64,000 nt of DNA from Shouchella xiaoxiensis. Its GTDB lineage: Bacteria > Bacillota > Bacilli > Bacillales > Bacillaceae_D. A model generated the notes under the pieces. The model did not search any database, had not been told where the DNA came from, and worked only from the letters and a program-made list of their open reading frames with translations. The stretch lies in assembly GCF_016907895.1 (NCBI RefSeq), contig NZ_JAFBCV010000012.1, positions 78,146-142,145 on the forward strand. The letters are read 5' to 3'. The translations under genes and the position numbers were made by a program. This document shows positions 40,468 to 48,414 of this stretch, in pieces. Within the stretch, counting starts at the first letter, position 1. Every line of letters starts with the position of its first letter.

Positions 40468-41967
40468 ATGTATTCAATAGGGTTAGATATAGGAACAACA
40501 AGTGCAAAGGCTGTTTTATTTTCAAAGGCGAATGAAGCACTTGATAGTTGCGAAGCTTACTATCCACTTATACAAGAACAGCCGGGGTATGCTGAGCAAG
40601 ATGCTGAGGTGGTTTTTGAAGCTTGTTTGTTGGCGCTTGAGCAATTACATACGAAACATAAGATTACGAATCAAATAACCGCATTTGGCCTCTCTGCAGC
40701 GATGCATTCATTGCTGGCGGTTGATGAAAATGGGAAGCCATTAATAAATGCACTTATTTGGGCAGATAATCGATCAGCTGCTATTATAAATGAACTTAAG
40801 CAAACGGACTTTTATCAGGATTTTTACAAACGGACAGGAACACCAATCCATCCAATGTCGTGGATTGGGAAGCTTAAGTGGTTTAATCAAAATAATCAAG
40901 TTGTATTCAAAAAAGCTGCAAAGTTTATCTCAATAAAAGAGTATATTTGCCAGAAATTGTTTGGAGAGTATGTGGTGGATGAAGCGATTGCAGGAGGAAC
41001 TGGCGTTTATCATTTGACGACTAAACAATGGGACCAGGATATTCTTAATTATATTGGTGTAAACAGAGAAAAATTATCTGTGATCGTACCAACAACTTAT
41101 GAGTTTACAAAAAGAACAAGTAGGGGAAAACAAGCATTGCCTTATTCAAATTGTCGCTTTATTATCGGAGCGAGTGACGGGGTATTGGCGAATGTCGGTA
41201 CATTTGCGTTAACAAGTGATGTGGCAACGGTAACCATTGGTACAAGTGGGGCTGTTCGTATGCATACAAAGCAACCATCGACCGATTTAGAAATGCGAAC
41301 ATTTTGTTATGCACTTACAGAAGATGACTGGATTGCCGGTGGAGCAACAAATAATGGAGGCATCGCTTTACAATGGTACATTGATCAATTTGCAAAAGGG
41401 GAAAAAACAGTGGATATTATTAAGGAAGCATTAACAGTACCCCCTGGTGCGAATGGGTTGTTTTTCCTTCCCTTTTTAAATGGTGAACGGGCTCCTTATT
41501 GGAATCCAGATACGAGAGGCGCTTTTATCGGAATATCCGCAACCCACCAGCGAGCCCACTTTAGTCGTGCAGTATTAGAAGGGATTCTGTTCAGTATTCA
41601 ATCGGTTCTAGCTGCCTTAGAGGAAACCATTGGTCCTGTCAAAGCCATCCACGCTTCAGGTGGTTTTGCCCGGTCAGAAGAGTGGGTACAAATGCTAGCG
41701 GATATTACAGGGAAGCGTGTACGTTTGCCGCAGTCTCATCATGCATCTGCACTTGGTGCGGTTAGACTCGCAAAGCATGCTCTAGGCATAGAAAGCTTAA
41801 CTGAAAACAGTGAAGTTGGTCCTACCGTTAATTTTGAACCTTTTCAGAAGCATGTACATACATATGCATCTGTGTTTCATACGTACGAAAAACTCTATCA
41901 ATCTCTTGAACCAGTTTTTCCAGAAATCATTAAACAACAGCAAGTTAACAATAATATAATTATGTAA
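40468..41967 (+). CDS. gntK: FGGY-family sugar kinase, gluconokinase-like
   Basis: A 499-residue kinase. The N-terminal phosphate-1 motif is YSIGLDIGTTSAKAVLF, with GLSAAMHSLLAVDENG and LIWADNRSA typical of gluconokinases; the catalytic Asp is in IIGASDGVLANVG, followed by TIGTSGAVR, FLPFLNGERAPYWNP and the ATP-site HASGGFARSEEW. It would phosphorylate gluconate to 6-phosphogluconate. No gntR, gntP or gntZ gene is adjacent, so specificity rests on sequence only; a xylulokinase-like substrate is a less likely alternative. ATG follows TGGGGAGGCATT. Confidence 0.8.
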   Translation: MYSIGLDIGTTSAKAVLFSKANEALDSCEAYYPLIQEQPGYAEQDAEVVFEACLLALEQLHTKHKITNQITAFGLSAAMHSLLAVDENGKPLINALIWADNRSAAIINELKQTDFYQDFYKRTGTPIHPMSWIGKLKWFNQNNQVVFKKAAKFISIKEYICQKLFGEYVVDEAIAGGTGVYHLTTKQWDQDILNYIGVNREKLSVIVPTTYEFTKRTSRGKQALPYSNCRFIIGASDGVLANVGTFALTSDVATVTIGTSGAVRMHTKQPSTDLEMRTFCYALTEDDWIAGGATNNGGIALQWYIDQFAKGEKTVDIIKEALTVPPGANGLFFLPFLNGERAPYWNPDTRGAFIGISATHQRAHFSRAVLEGILFSIQSVLAALEETIGPVKAIHASGGFARSEEWVQMLADITGKRVRLPQSHHASALGAVRLAKHALGIESLTENSEVGPTVNFEPFQKHVHTYASVFHTYEKLYQSLEPVFPEIIKQQQVNNNIIM

Positions 41968-42028
41968 ACTTGTTTATGTATAAATTAGGCACCTTCTGTT
42001 GAACCTACTATGTAAAGGAGGGTGTCGC

Positions 42029-42304
42029 ATGGATCACTATCAAAACAATGGAAATGGATATAGCGATTTACAGCAAATCGAACTAGCCATTCAAGCCGCG
42101 CAACATATGGTTGGACAAGCAACACGTAGTATGGATGAGAACCAATTAAAGGCTGCAAATGAGGCATTACAACAAGCTCACACGCAGTTCAAGCAAGCGT
42201 TAGCTTATCAGAATAATATCGATGAAGCCTTTTTCGCTCACTCTTCAGCACTGTTAGATTTAACGAGTCAACAGCTAGAAGAAGCGGAAAACAATCATTT
42301 TTAA
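42029..42304 (+). CDS. Small helical protein, 91 aa (possibly DUF2564-like)
   Basis: A Gln/Ala/Asn-rich helical protein (QQIELAIQAAQHMVGQATRS; LKAANEALQQAHTQFKQAL). This composition resembles small Bacillus coat- or spore-associated helical proteins such as DUF2564, but the match is uncertain. The ATG at 42029 follows AAAGGAGGGTGTCGC, an excellent site. A bidirectional terminator follows. It has no signal sequence. Confidence 0.6.
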   Translation: MDHYQNNGNGYSDLQQIELAIQAAQHMVGQATRSMDENQLKAANEALQQAHTQFKQALAYQNNIDEAFFAHSSALLDLTSQQLEEAENNHF

Positions 42305-42309
42305 ACCGT

Positions 42310-42337
42310 AAAAGCGTGATGCTGTCATCACGCTTTT
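42310..42337. terminator. Bidirectional terminator
   Basis: AAAAGCGTGATG (42310-42321) and CATCACGCTTTT (42326-42337) between convergent genes. Confidence 0.9.
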
Positions 42338-42338
42338 T

Positions 42339-42650
42339 TTATACATGTAGAGGATGATCAAGATTATCAAATTTAGGTTGGTGAAAAGCAACCATTTCTA
42401 GATCCTCATTGTAATCAATTGTCATTCCATCAAAATACCAATAATCGTCTTCGGCAATAGCAAATGAAAGCTTACCTGCTTCAATTGTAAACCAAGTAGC
42501 TGGACGAACATCTAAGCGCTCAACCCCGACAGAAAAACCGCCTGAACCTACACCGCCAACTCTTACATATAAGCGGAGACAAACATGGTTATCTAATTCC
42601 ATTTCATTTTTATAAAAGGCTGCAGCCTCATTGGTAATCGTTAAATTCAT
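42339..42650 (-). CDS. HesB/YneR-family protein lacking the A-type Fe-S cysteines
   Basis: A 103-residue protein of the HesB-like fold (LTITNEAAAFYKNEMELDNHVCLRLYVRVGGVGSGGFSVGV), as in YneR of B. subtilis. True IscA/SufA carriers need three cysteines; only one Cys is present, so it is not a standard iron-sulfur scaffold. Start at 42650 is placed 11 bases after GGAG; ATG at 42659 is an alternative. Function unknown. Confidence 0.8.
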   Translation of the reverse strand: MNLTITNEAAAFYKNEMELDNHVCLRLYVRVGGVGSGGFSVGVERLDVRPATWFTIEAGKLSFAIAEDDYWYFDGMTIDYNEDLEMVAFHQPKFDNLDHPLHV

Positions 42651-42760
42651 TTTTACCATCACTCCTGTTAACAAGTGTAACATAATCTCCTATTTACGTC
42701 TTAATGCTTGTTTATTAAGGAGGTTACTTGCTATTCTAGAGGAAGGAAGGTGGTTACATA

Positions 42761-44257
42761 ATGACAAATGCAGAAATGAATTTTAAAGCACTTTTAAAGA
42801 AAATGAACCATTACGAACAAGCGTTATCACTAATGGCGTGGGATTCAAGAACTGGAGCTCCAAAAAAGTCAATTAACCAACGTGCTGAGGCGATGAGTAC
42901 TTTATCAAGTGAACATTTCGCCTTGTCCATCTCGGATGAAATGAAACAGGCCATTACTCATTTGAAAGAAGACGATACGCTTTCACACGTAATGAAACGA
43001 GCTGTAGAAGAAGCAGAGAAAATGTATAATGAACATACAAAAATTCCTGCTGAGGATTTTAAGGCATTTGTTCTGTTGCAATCAAAAGCAGAAGCTGCTT
43101 GGGAAGAAGCAAAAGAAAGAAGTGACTTTGAGTTTTTTAAACCGTATTTAGAAGAGTTAGTGGCTTTTAAAAAGCGTTTTATTGGCTATATTGGTTTTGA
43201 AGACCATCCTTACCATACGCTTCTCGATGACTTTGAGCCTGGTGTATTTACGGAAACGCTTGATTCTGTTTTCAGTGAATTAAAAAAACATCTTATTCCA
43301 TTGGTAAAGCAAGTAACAGAGGCTGAAACGAAGCCAGAGACCTCTTTTTTATTTGAACATTTTCCAAAAGAAGCTCAAAAAAACCTTAGTGAAGCTATTT
43401 TAAAAACAATGGGCTATGATTTTGATAAAGGTCGCTTAAATGAGACCGTTCATCCATTTGCAATTGGTATTAACCCTGACGATGTGCGGGTTACGACAAA
43501 GTATGATGAACATGATTTTCGTGTTGCCCTATTAGGGACGATTCATGAAGGTGGTCATGCATTATATGAACAAAACATTGATTCTGATTTAATTAACTAT
43601 TCCTTAGCGAAAGGTACATCAATGGGAATTCATGAATCACAATCGTTGTTCTGGGAGAAGTTTGTTGGTCAATCCTATCCATTTTGGAAAACCAATTACC
43701 CTGTATTAAAAGAATATGCGAGTGGACAATTCGATAACATTGACTTAGATACATTTTATTATGCTTTAAACGAAGCAAAACCGTCTTTGATTCGGATTGA
43801 AGCAGACGAGCTTACGTATTGCTTGCATATCATTTTGCGTTATGAATTAGAGAAGGAGTTATTTGAGGAAAAAGTCAATGTAGCAGAATTACCTAGACGT
43901 TGGAATGAAAAAGTAGAGGAATACTTGGGTATACAGCCCGAAAATGATGGCGAAGGCGTTTTACAAGACGTTCATTGGTCATCTGGTTCTTTTGGCTATT
44001 TTCCATCTTATGCTTTAGGTTTAATCTATGCCGCTCAGTTAAAAGAAGCAATTTTAAAAGATTTACCGAACTTTGACGAGTTAATTGAAACCAATCAGCT
44101 TCACGTTATTCAAGATTGGTTGCGATCCCATGTTCATCAATATGGAAAAGTAAAGAAGCCAAAAGACATTATTCATGATATAACGGGTGGTGGAATTGAT
44201 CCACAGCCGCTTATCCGTTACCTTACTGATAAATACACGAAGTTATATAATCTTTAA
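42761..44257 (+). CDS. ypwA: M32 metallocarboxypeptidase (YpwA)
   Basis: A 498-residue zinc carboxypeptidase of the Taq family. The motif HEGGHALYEQN near residue 262 is the HExxH site, and HESQSLFWE supplies the third ligand, with IRIEADELTYCLHIILRYELE downstream. It trims C-terminal residues from peptides in the cytosol. ATG follows GGAAGGAAGGTGGTTACATA. Terminator follows. Confidence 0.92.
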   Translation: MTNAEMNFKALLKKMNHYEQALSLMAWDSRTGAPKKSINQRAEAMSTLSSEHFALSISDEMKQAITHLKEDDTLSHVMKRAVEEAEKMYNEHTKIPAEDFKAFVLLQSKAEAAWEEAKERSDFEFFKPYLEELVAFKKRFIGYIGFEDHPYHTLLDDFEPGVFTETLDSVFSELKKHLIPLVKQVTEAETKPETSFLFEHFPKEAQKNLSEAILKTMGYDFDKGRLNETVHPFAIGINPDDVRVTTKYDEHDFRVALLGTIHEGGHALYEQNIDSDLINYSLAKGTSMGIHESQSLFWEKFVGQSYPFWKTNYPVLKEYASGQFDNIDLDTFYYALNEAKPSLIRIEADELTYCLHIILRYELEKELFEEKVNVAELPRRWNEKVEEYLGIQPENDGEGVLQDVHWSSGSFGYFPSYALGLIYAAQLKEAILKDLPNFDELIETNQLHVIQDWLRSHVHQYGKVKKPKDIIHDITGGGIDPQPLIRYLTDKYTKLYNL

Positions 44258-44260
44258 ACC

Positions 44261-44288
44261 AAAAAACTAGCCTAAGGGCTAGTTTTTT
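44261..44288. terminator. Bidirectional terminator
   Basis: AAAAAACTAGCC (44261-44272) with GGCTAGTTTTTT (44277-44288) between convergent ypwA and the MarC gene. Confidence 0.85.
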
Positions 44289-44920
44289 TATGCTGCTTTT
44301 TGCTCAAAGATTGGAAAGACGTCGGTTAAACCAACTAAGACCATTTCGAGCGCGAAAGTTGCGAGCAAAATACCTGCTAGTTTTGTTAAGACAAACCAAA
44401 CTCTGTTGTTCACACGGCCTTGAAACCAATCGAGTATCATATGGAGGCCATATGCAATGGATAAAACAAAACAGATCGCGCTATAGGTAATACATATGTG
44501 AAGAAGTCGAAATGACTGACGAGACGTTAAGCTTTCTACCGTACGAGCGACTTTTTTTAGAATAGGAAATGAGTTAAAAAACCCATCTTTTGTATGTGTT
44601 TTTAGTTCATCATCTGCAGTTGTTTGTTTCTTAGAAATAAAGATCGGCAAACGCAAGAGCGTGCAAGCGACGACGAAGATAATGAAGCCACCAATAATGC
44701 GTAAGGTTTGAATTGAAATGTGAAACCAAGAAAAAACGAATTGGCCAACAATCAAAACAACCGTACCAATTGCCATTAGCATTAGAATGACCTCAATCGT
44801 ATGTGTGCGATAAGCTATAACTTCTTCATTTTTATTGCGATTAGGCACAGCTGAGACGTTGAGCAGCGGATGTGTAACCGCAAAAATAGACACAAACGCG
44901 TGAATAAAAAACGAAAACAT
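44288..44920 (-). CDS. MarC-family integral membrane protein
   Basis: A 210-residue protein with about six transmembrane helices. The N-terminal FFIHAFVSIFAVTHPLLNVSAVPN resembles the MarC signature F..x.NP.g.iP, and the C-terminal LTKLAGILLATFALEMVLVGL fits the G-rich last helices. The central loop is unusually long and charged (ISKKQTTADDELKTHTKDG). Despite its name MarC is not tied to antibiotic resistance; transport role unknown. Start at 44920 follows AAAAGGAGCGTTTTTGC. Confidence 0.7.
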   Translation of the reverse strand: MFSFFIHAFVSIFAVTHPLLNVSAVPNRNKNEEVIAYRTHTIEVILMLMAIGTVVLIVGQFVFSWFHISIQTLRIIGGFIIFVVACTLLRLPIFISKKQTTADDELKTHTKDGFFNSFPILKKVARTVESLTSRQSFRLLHICITYSAICFVLSIAYGLHMILDWFQGRVNNRVWFVLTKLAGILLATFALEMVLVGLTDVFPIFEQKAA

Positions 44921-45037
44921 GCAAAAACGCTCCTTTTCGAGTAAACTGTCCAAATTGTGGAGAACGGTTGTCATTTGCAACAAACGATTAATTTGCTTGT
45001 AGTTTGCCCGAAGAAAAGCAGAATATGCATAAACTTT

Positions 45038-46105
45038 TTACTGCCATTTATTCATAGCGTCTCGTTTCGCTTCTTGGTGAATATGTGCATACACTTGCGT
45101 TGTTGCGACAGAAGTATGACCAAGCAACTGCTGAATGGTTAAAACATTTACACCGTTTTTAATAAGGGCGGTTGCGAAGCTATGACGCAATTTGTGTGCA
45201 GAAAGCTTGCGATCTCGTAAGGATGGAATTTGCTGACTGGCTCTATCGAAGTGACGGCCAATCATTTTTTGAAATGCACTAATTGATAATGAAGAAGTAT
45301 ACGAATCTGTTTTAAAGTCATAGCCGATAAAAAAATAGTCATCACGCTTTGGTTGGTAGTTAGAAGGAATTGAGTTTACATAATTATTTATTATGTCAAC
45401 TAAATCATTTGGTATTGGAATTAAGCGTTCTTTGTTACCTTTTCCAAAAACAACTAATTCTTTGCGAACGATATTAATTTGCGACATGCGTAGTGACGCT
45501 AATTCAGATAATCGAAGCCCGGTGCGTGCTAACATCATTATCGCTGTATAATCTCGTAAATAGAGCTTTTGAAAATAACGTTGTTGTCGAGTCGTTAGAC
45601 CTTCACTACTACAGACTAAATCGGTAATTTCTTTAATCTCCTCAACTGTTAAATAAACTGGATTTCGTTTCTTTGTTTTTGGTCGCGTCACATGTACAAC
45701 CGGATTATCGGCAAGCGAATGATTTTTAACGAGATAGGTAAATAAAGATTGTAAGGCAGAAAGCTTACGATTAATGGTTTTTGCTTCATTTTGAACTTCT
45801 AGAGAGAGATAAGAAATATAATGTTCAATTCCCTTTTGGTTCAGTTGCGCAAAATCCGAGAGCTGGATGTCATTAATTAAGAACGGACTATCACTATGCC
45901 TTTGTACGTACGAAAAAAAATCAAGAAAATCGTATAGATAGCGTTGGATTGTTGTTGGACTGTATCCTAGCGAACCAATAGAGTCAATGTATTGTTGAAC
46001 AAAGGAGGGCATATCGTTATAGCGACGATAATGACTCGAATGAAAGTCATTTGTCAATGTAGCTTGATTTGTATGCTGCTCGTTTAATCTTGCGAATATG
46101 GACAA
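45038..46105 (-). CDS. Tyrosine recombinase, XerS-like
   Basis: A 355-residue integrase-family recombinase with a SAM-like core-binding domain (FVQQYIDSIGSLGYSPTTIQRYLYDFLDFFSYV). The catalytic domain has Arg in ARTGLRLSELASL, Lys in FGKGNKERLIPI, HxxR in SAHKLRHSF, His in QQLLGHTS and nucleophile Tyr in TTQVYAHI. Length and N-terminal region resemble XerS of streptococci rather than the roughly 300-residue XerC/XerD. It is followed by marC-like gene at 44920, not by phage genes. A large inverted repeat begins 25 bases from its start codon. Confidence 0.88.
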   Translation of the reverse strand: MSIFARLNEQHTNQATLTNDFHSSHYRRYNDMPSFVQQYIDSIGSLGYSPTTIQRYLYDFLDFFSYVQRHSDSPFLINDIQLSDFAQLNQKGIEHYISYLSLEVQNEAKTINRKLSALQSLFTYLVKNHSLADNPVVHVTRPKTKKRNPVYLTVEEIKEITDLVCSSEGLTTRQQRYFQKLYLRDYTAIMMLARTGLRLSELASLRMSQINIVRKELVVFGKGNKERLIPIPNDLVDIINNYVNSIPSNYQPKRDDYFFIGYDFKTDSYTSSLSISAFQKMIGRHFDRASQQIPSLRDRKLSAHKLRHSFATALIKNGVNVLTIQQLLGHTSVATTQVYAHIHQEAKRDAMNKWQ

Positions 46106-46130
46106 GTTATCACCTCAACTCTAGTTTAGC

Positions 46131-46180
46131 GCAAAAACAACGTTCTGTGAAATAACTATTTCACAGAACGTTGTTTTTGC
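46131..46180. repeat. Perfect inverted repeat, 24-bp arms and 2-bp centre, beside the recombinase gene
   Basis: Positions 46131-46154 pair exactly with 46157-46180 around AC. The unit core is CAACGTTCTGTGAAATA and its complement. It lies between divergent genes, so no transcript from either gene passes through it from its 3' end, and a terminator role is not obvious. It may be a recombinase site or operator. Confidence 0.9.
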
Positions 46181-46292
46181 TTTGAAAAGTGATTATCAAG
46201 GTAAGTGGTTAGGTAATTGCAAGAATGCAGTGGATAGAATGATTCGTGGAAAGAACCGCTATCGTATTAAAAAAAAGAAGTGTCAACAGTGA

Positions 46293-46306
46293 TGAAAACC
46301 CTTTCA
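46293..46306 (+). promoter_or_regulatory. Candidate cre site (CcpA) upstream of fadH
   Basis: TGAAAACCCTTTCA matches the cre consensus TGWAARCGYTWWCW at 13 of 14 positions. It lies 68 bases before the fadH start, where CcpA binding would repress. Fatty-acid degradation genes are commonly glucose-repressed in Bacillus. Confidence 0.5.
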
Positions 46307-46373
46307 ATTATTTTAATTATTCTTCATAATAGGGGTGAGGAGCTACATTTGCGAGGAGGAAGGAGAGGGTCGT

Positions 46374-47162
46374 ATGAAAGAAAAAGTAGTGTTAATTACA
46401 GGTGGAAGTAGCGGTATGGGCAAGGCGATGGCCCATTATTTCTCACAGCATGGAGCTAAGGTTGTAATTTGTGCAAGAAACGAAGAGCGTTTAGCAGAGA
46501 CGAAGCTTGAGCTTGAAACGTATCCAAACCAAATAAAAACGTATGCTGTTGATGTTCGAAATCGGGCTGATCTTGCAGCAATGGTTGATGATGTTTATGC
46601 AACCGTCGGTCCGATAACGGACTTGATTAACAATGCAGCGGGTAACTTTTTAGTACCGGCGGAAGAGTTAAGTGAAAACGGCTGGAATGCTGTCATCGAC
46701 ATTGTTTTAAACGGGACATGGCATTTGTCACAACTAGTCGGTAAGCAATGGATTGATCGTAAGGAAAAAGGGTCTATTATTAACATTGTTGCGACCTATG
46801 CATGGACAGGTGGACCAGGAGTTGTTCATTCCGCCAGCGCCAAGGCCGGTGTTCTTGCGATGACAAAAACGCTCGCGGTTGAATGGGGTTCAAGATACGG
46901 AATTCGCGTGAACGCGATCGCTCCAGGACCAATTGAAGATACTGGTGGTGTAGATAAATTAATTCAAAGTGAAAAAGCGCATAAAATGGCACTAAAGAGT
47001 GTCCCGCTCCAGCGTTTTGGTAAAGGTGAAGAGGTTGCCAAACTTGCTGGGTACCTTTCGTCAGATGAAGGTGCTTATATTAATGGGACATGTATTACCA
47101 TTGACGGTGGTCAGTCAATTGGGCAATCCGGCTTTCAGACCGGTGCTGCAGCTTTTTTATAA
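46374..47162 (+). CDS. fadH: 2,4-dienoyl-CoA reductase FadH (SDR family)
   Basis: A 262-residue short-chain dehydrogenase with the NADP motif VLITGGSSGMGKAMA, INNAAGNF (near 84), and AWTGGPGVVHSASAKAGVLAM in place of the usual YxxxK region. This matches YkuF/FadH of B. subtilis and mitochondrial-type 2,4-dienoyl-CoA reductases, which handle unsaturated fatty acids in beta-oxidation. Start at ATG 46374 follows GGAAGGAGAGGGTCGT. It stands alone and ends in a terminator. Confidence 0.85.
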   Translation: MKEKVVLITGGSSGMGKAMAHYFSQHGAKVVICARNEERLAETKLELETYPNQIKTYAVDVRNRADLAAMVDDVYATVGPITDLINNAAGNFLVPAEELSENGWNAVIDIVLNGTWHLSQLVGKQWIDRKEKGSIINIVATYAWTGGPGVVHSASAKAGVLAMTKTLAVEWGSRYGIRVNAIAPGPIEDTGGVDKLIQSEKAHKMALKSVPLQRFGKGEEVAKLAGYLSSDEGAYINGTCITIDGGQSIGQSGFQTGAAAFL

Positions 47163-47170
47163 ACAGAACA

Positions 47171-47203
47171 AACGCACATGAGTAAAGCTCGTGTGCGTTT
47201 TTC
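47171..47203 (+). terminator. Terminator after fadH
   Basis: AACGCACATGAG (47171-47182) pairs with CTCGTGTGCGTT (47188-47199), then T. Confidence 0.85.
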
Positions 47204-47232
47204 TGTTCCAATTAAATTTACGTTAAAAAAGG

Positions 47233-47257
47233 GATTAAATTTCATCAATTCGGGTAT
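47233..47257 (+). promoter_or_regulatory. Candidate sigma-B promoter of opuFAB
   Basis: GATTAA (47233-47238), a 13-base spacer and GGGTAT (47252-47257) resemble the sigma-B consensus GTTTAA-N12-15-GGGWAW. General-stress control of an osmolyte importer would be sensible, as for opuE in B. subtilis. Confidence 0.5.
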
Positions 47258-47299
47258 ATTCATAAGACGTTTTTTGAAAGAGAGAGGTGAAGGGATACT

Positions 47300-48328
47300 T
47301 TGATTACGTTTCAACAAGTAGACAAATCGTTTTCAGAAGATACGAAAGCAGTAAAAGAGTTATCGTTTACAATTGAGCGCGGTGAATTCTTTGTTTTAAT
47401 CGGTCCAAGCGGCTGTGGAAAAACAACAACGCTAAAAATGATTAATCGGTTAATTGATCCTTCTAATGGTGCAATTACCATTAATGGCTCAAACCATCGA
47501 GAGGTTAATCTTCATGAATTAAGGTGGAATATTGGGTATGTGTTGCAGCAAATTGCTCTATTTCCGCATATGACAGTGGCAGAAAACATCGCAGTGGTTC
47601 CGGAGATGAAGAAATGGAAACAAGGGGATATTGCCAAACGCGTTGATGATTTACTTGAACTAGTTGGCATGGAGCCAGCTACTTATCGTGACCGACTTCC
47701 TGCTGATTTATCCGGAGGGCAACAACAGCGTGTGGGCGTAGCTAGAGCTCTTGCTGGGGACCCCGATATTATCCTGATGGACGAGCCTTTTAGTGCACTT
47801 GATCCTCTTGTTCGCGAGCAGTTACAGAATGATATTAAAGAACTCCAGCAAAAAATTAAAAAGACCATTGTCTTTGTTACCCATGATATGAGTGAAGCGA
47901 CAAAGCTTGGTGATCGAATAGGGATGATGGAGGGTGGTAAGCTTTTGCAGATAGGTACTGCTGAAGAATTGTACCAAAATCCAGCATCAAGCGCTGTTTC
48001 AGATTTTATCGGGCGCTCCACGGGCTTGCAAGAACCTCAGTTAAAGGATGCTATCGTCCCGCTAGACCAAAGTCAGTATGTTGTTGATCAAGTTAACGAG
48101 CAAAGTTTGCATTTGCAGTTTGTCATTGATAATCATAAGCAATTGGTTACAACTTATTTTCATGGTCAACAATTAGCGAATTTACTAATCGTTCAACGAA
48201 CAAGCTCTTTAAAAGACGCTTTTGAAGCGATGGAACAACAGCAGTTACCAGCTGTTTTGGTTAAAGATAATGACACACTAATCGGTGTGATTTCCTATAA
48301 GGATCTAGCCAGATTAACGGTTCATTAA
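47300..48328 (+). CDS. opuFA: Osmolyte ABC importer ATPase (OpuFA/OpuCA type)
   Basis: A 342-residue ATPase with Walker A GPSGCGKTTT, Q-loop VLQQIALFPHMTV, signature LSGGQQQRVGVARAL, Walker B IILMDEPFSALD, and H-loop VTHDM. The C-terminal region has CBS-like elements (LKDAFEAMEQQQLPAVLVKDNDTLIGVISYKDL) as in OpuCA, which can sense ionic strength. Start is TTG at 47300 behind GAGAGGTGAAGGG. The next gene supplies the permease and binding protein, so this is the energiser of a compatible-solute importer. Confidence 0.88.
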   Translation: MITFQQVDKSFSEDTKAVKELSFTIERGEFFVLIGPSGCGKTTTLKMINRLIDPSNGAITINGSNHREVNLHELRWNIGYVLQQIALFPHMTVAENIAVVPEMKKWKQGDIAKRVDDLLELVGMEPATYRDRLPADLSGGQQQRVGVARALAGDPDIILMDEPFSALDPLVREQLQNDIKELQQKIKKTIVFVTHDMSEATKLGDRIGMMEGGKLLQIGTAEELYQNPASSAVSDFIGRSTGLQEPQLKDAIVPLDQSQYVVDQVNEQSLHLQFVIDNHKQLVTTYFHGQQLANLLIVQRTSSLKDAFEAMEQQQLPAVLVKDNDTLIGVISYKDLARLTVH

Positions 48329-48414
48329 CAGACGATAAAAGAAAAAAATAGGCATTGTCCTGGTGTAGTGAATAGAGGAATGCGTATCCAAGCAGGACAC
48401 GAACGATCGTTTGG

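Noticed and set aside
41943..41970. A second dif-like sequence ending ATTATGTAAACT
   Set aside because: The right 12 bases match dif, but the left half matches poorly and it overlaps the stop codon of the sugar kinase; the site at 63757 is much better.
48400..48413. CGAACGATCGTTTG, resembling a LexA box
   Set aside because: It lies between opuFA and opuFB right at the opuFB start, has weak internal consensus, and no promoter is visible; probably chance.
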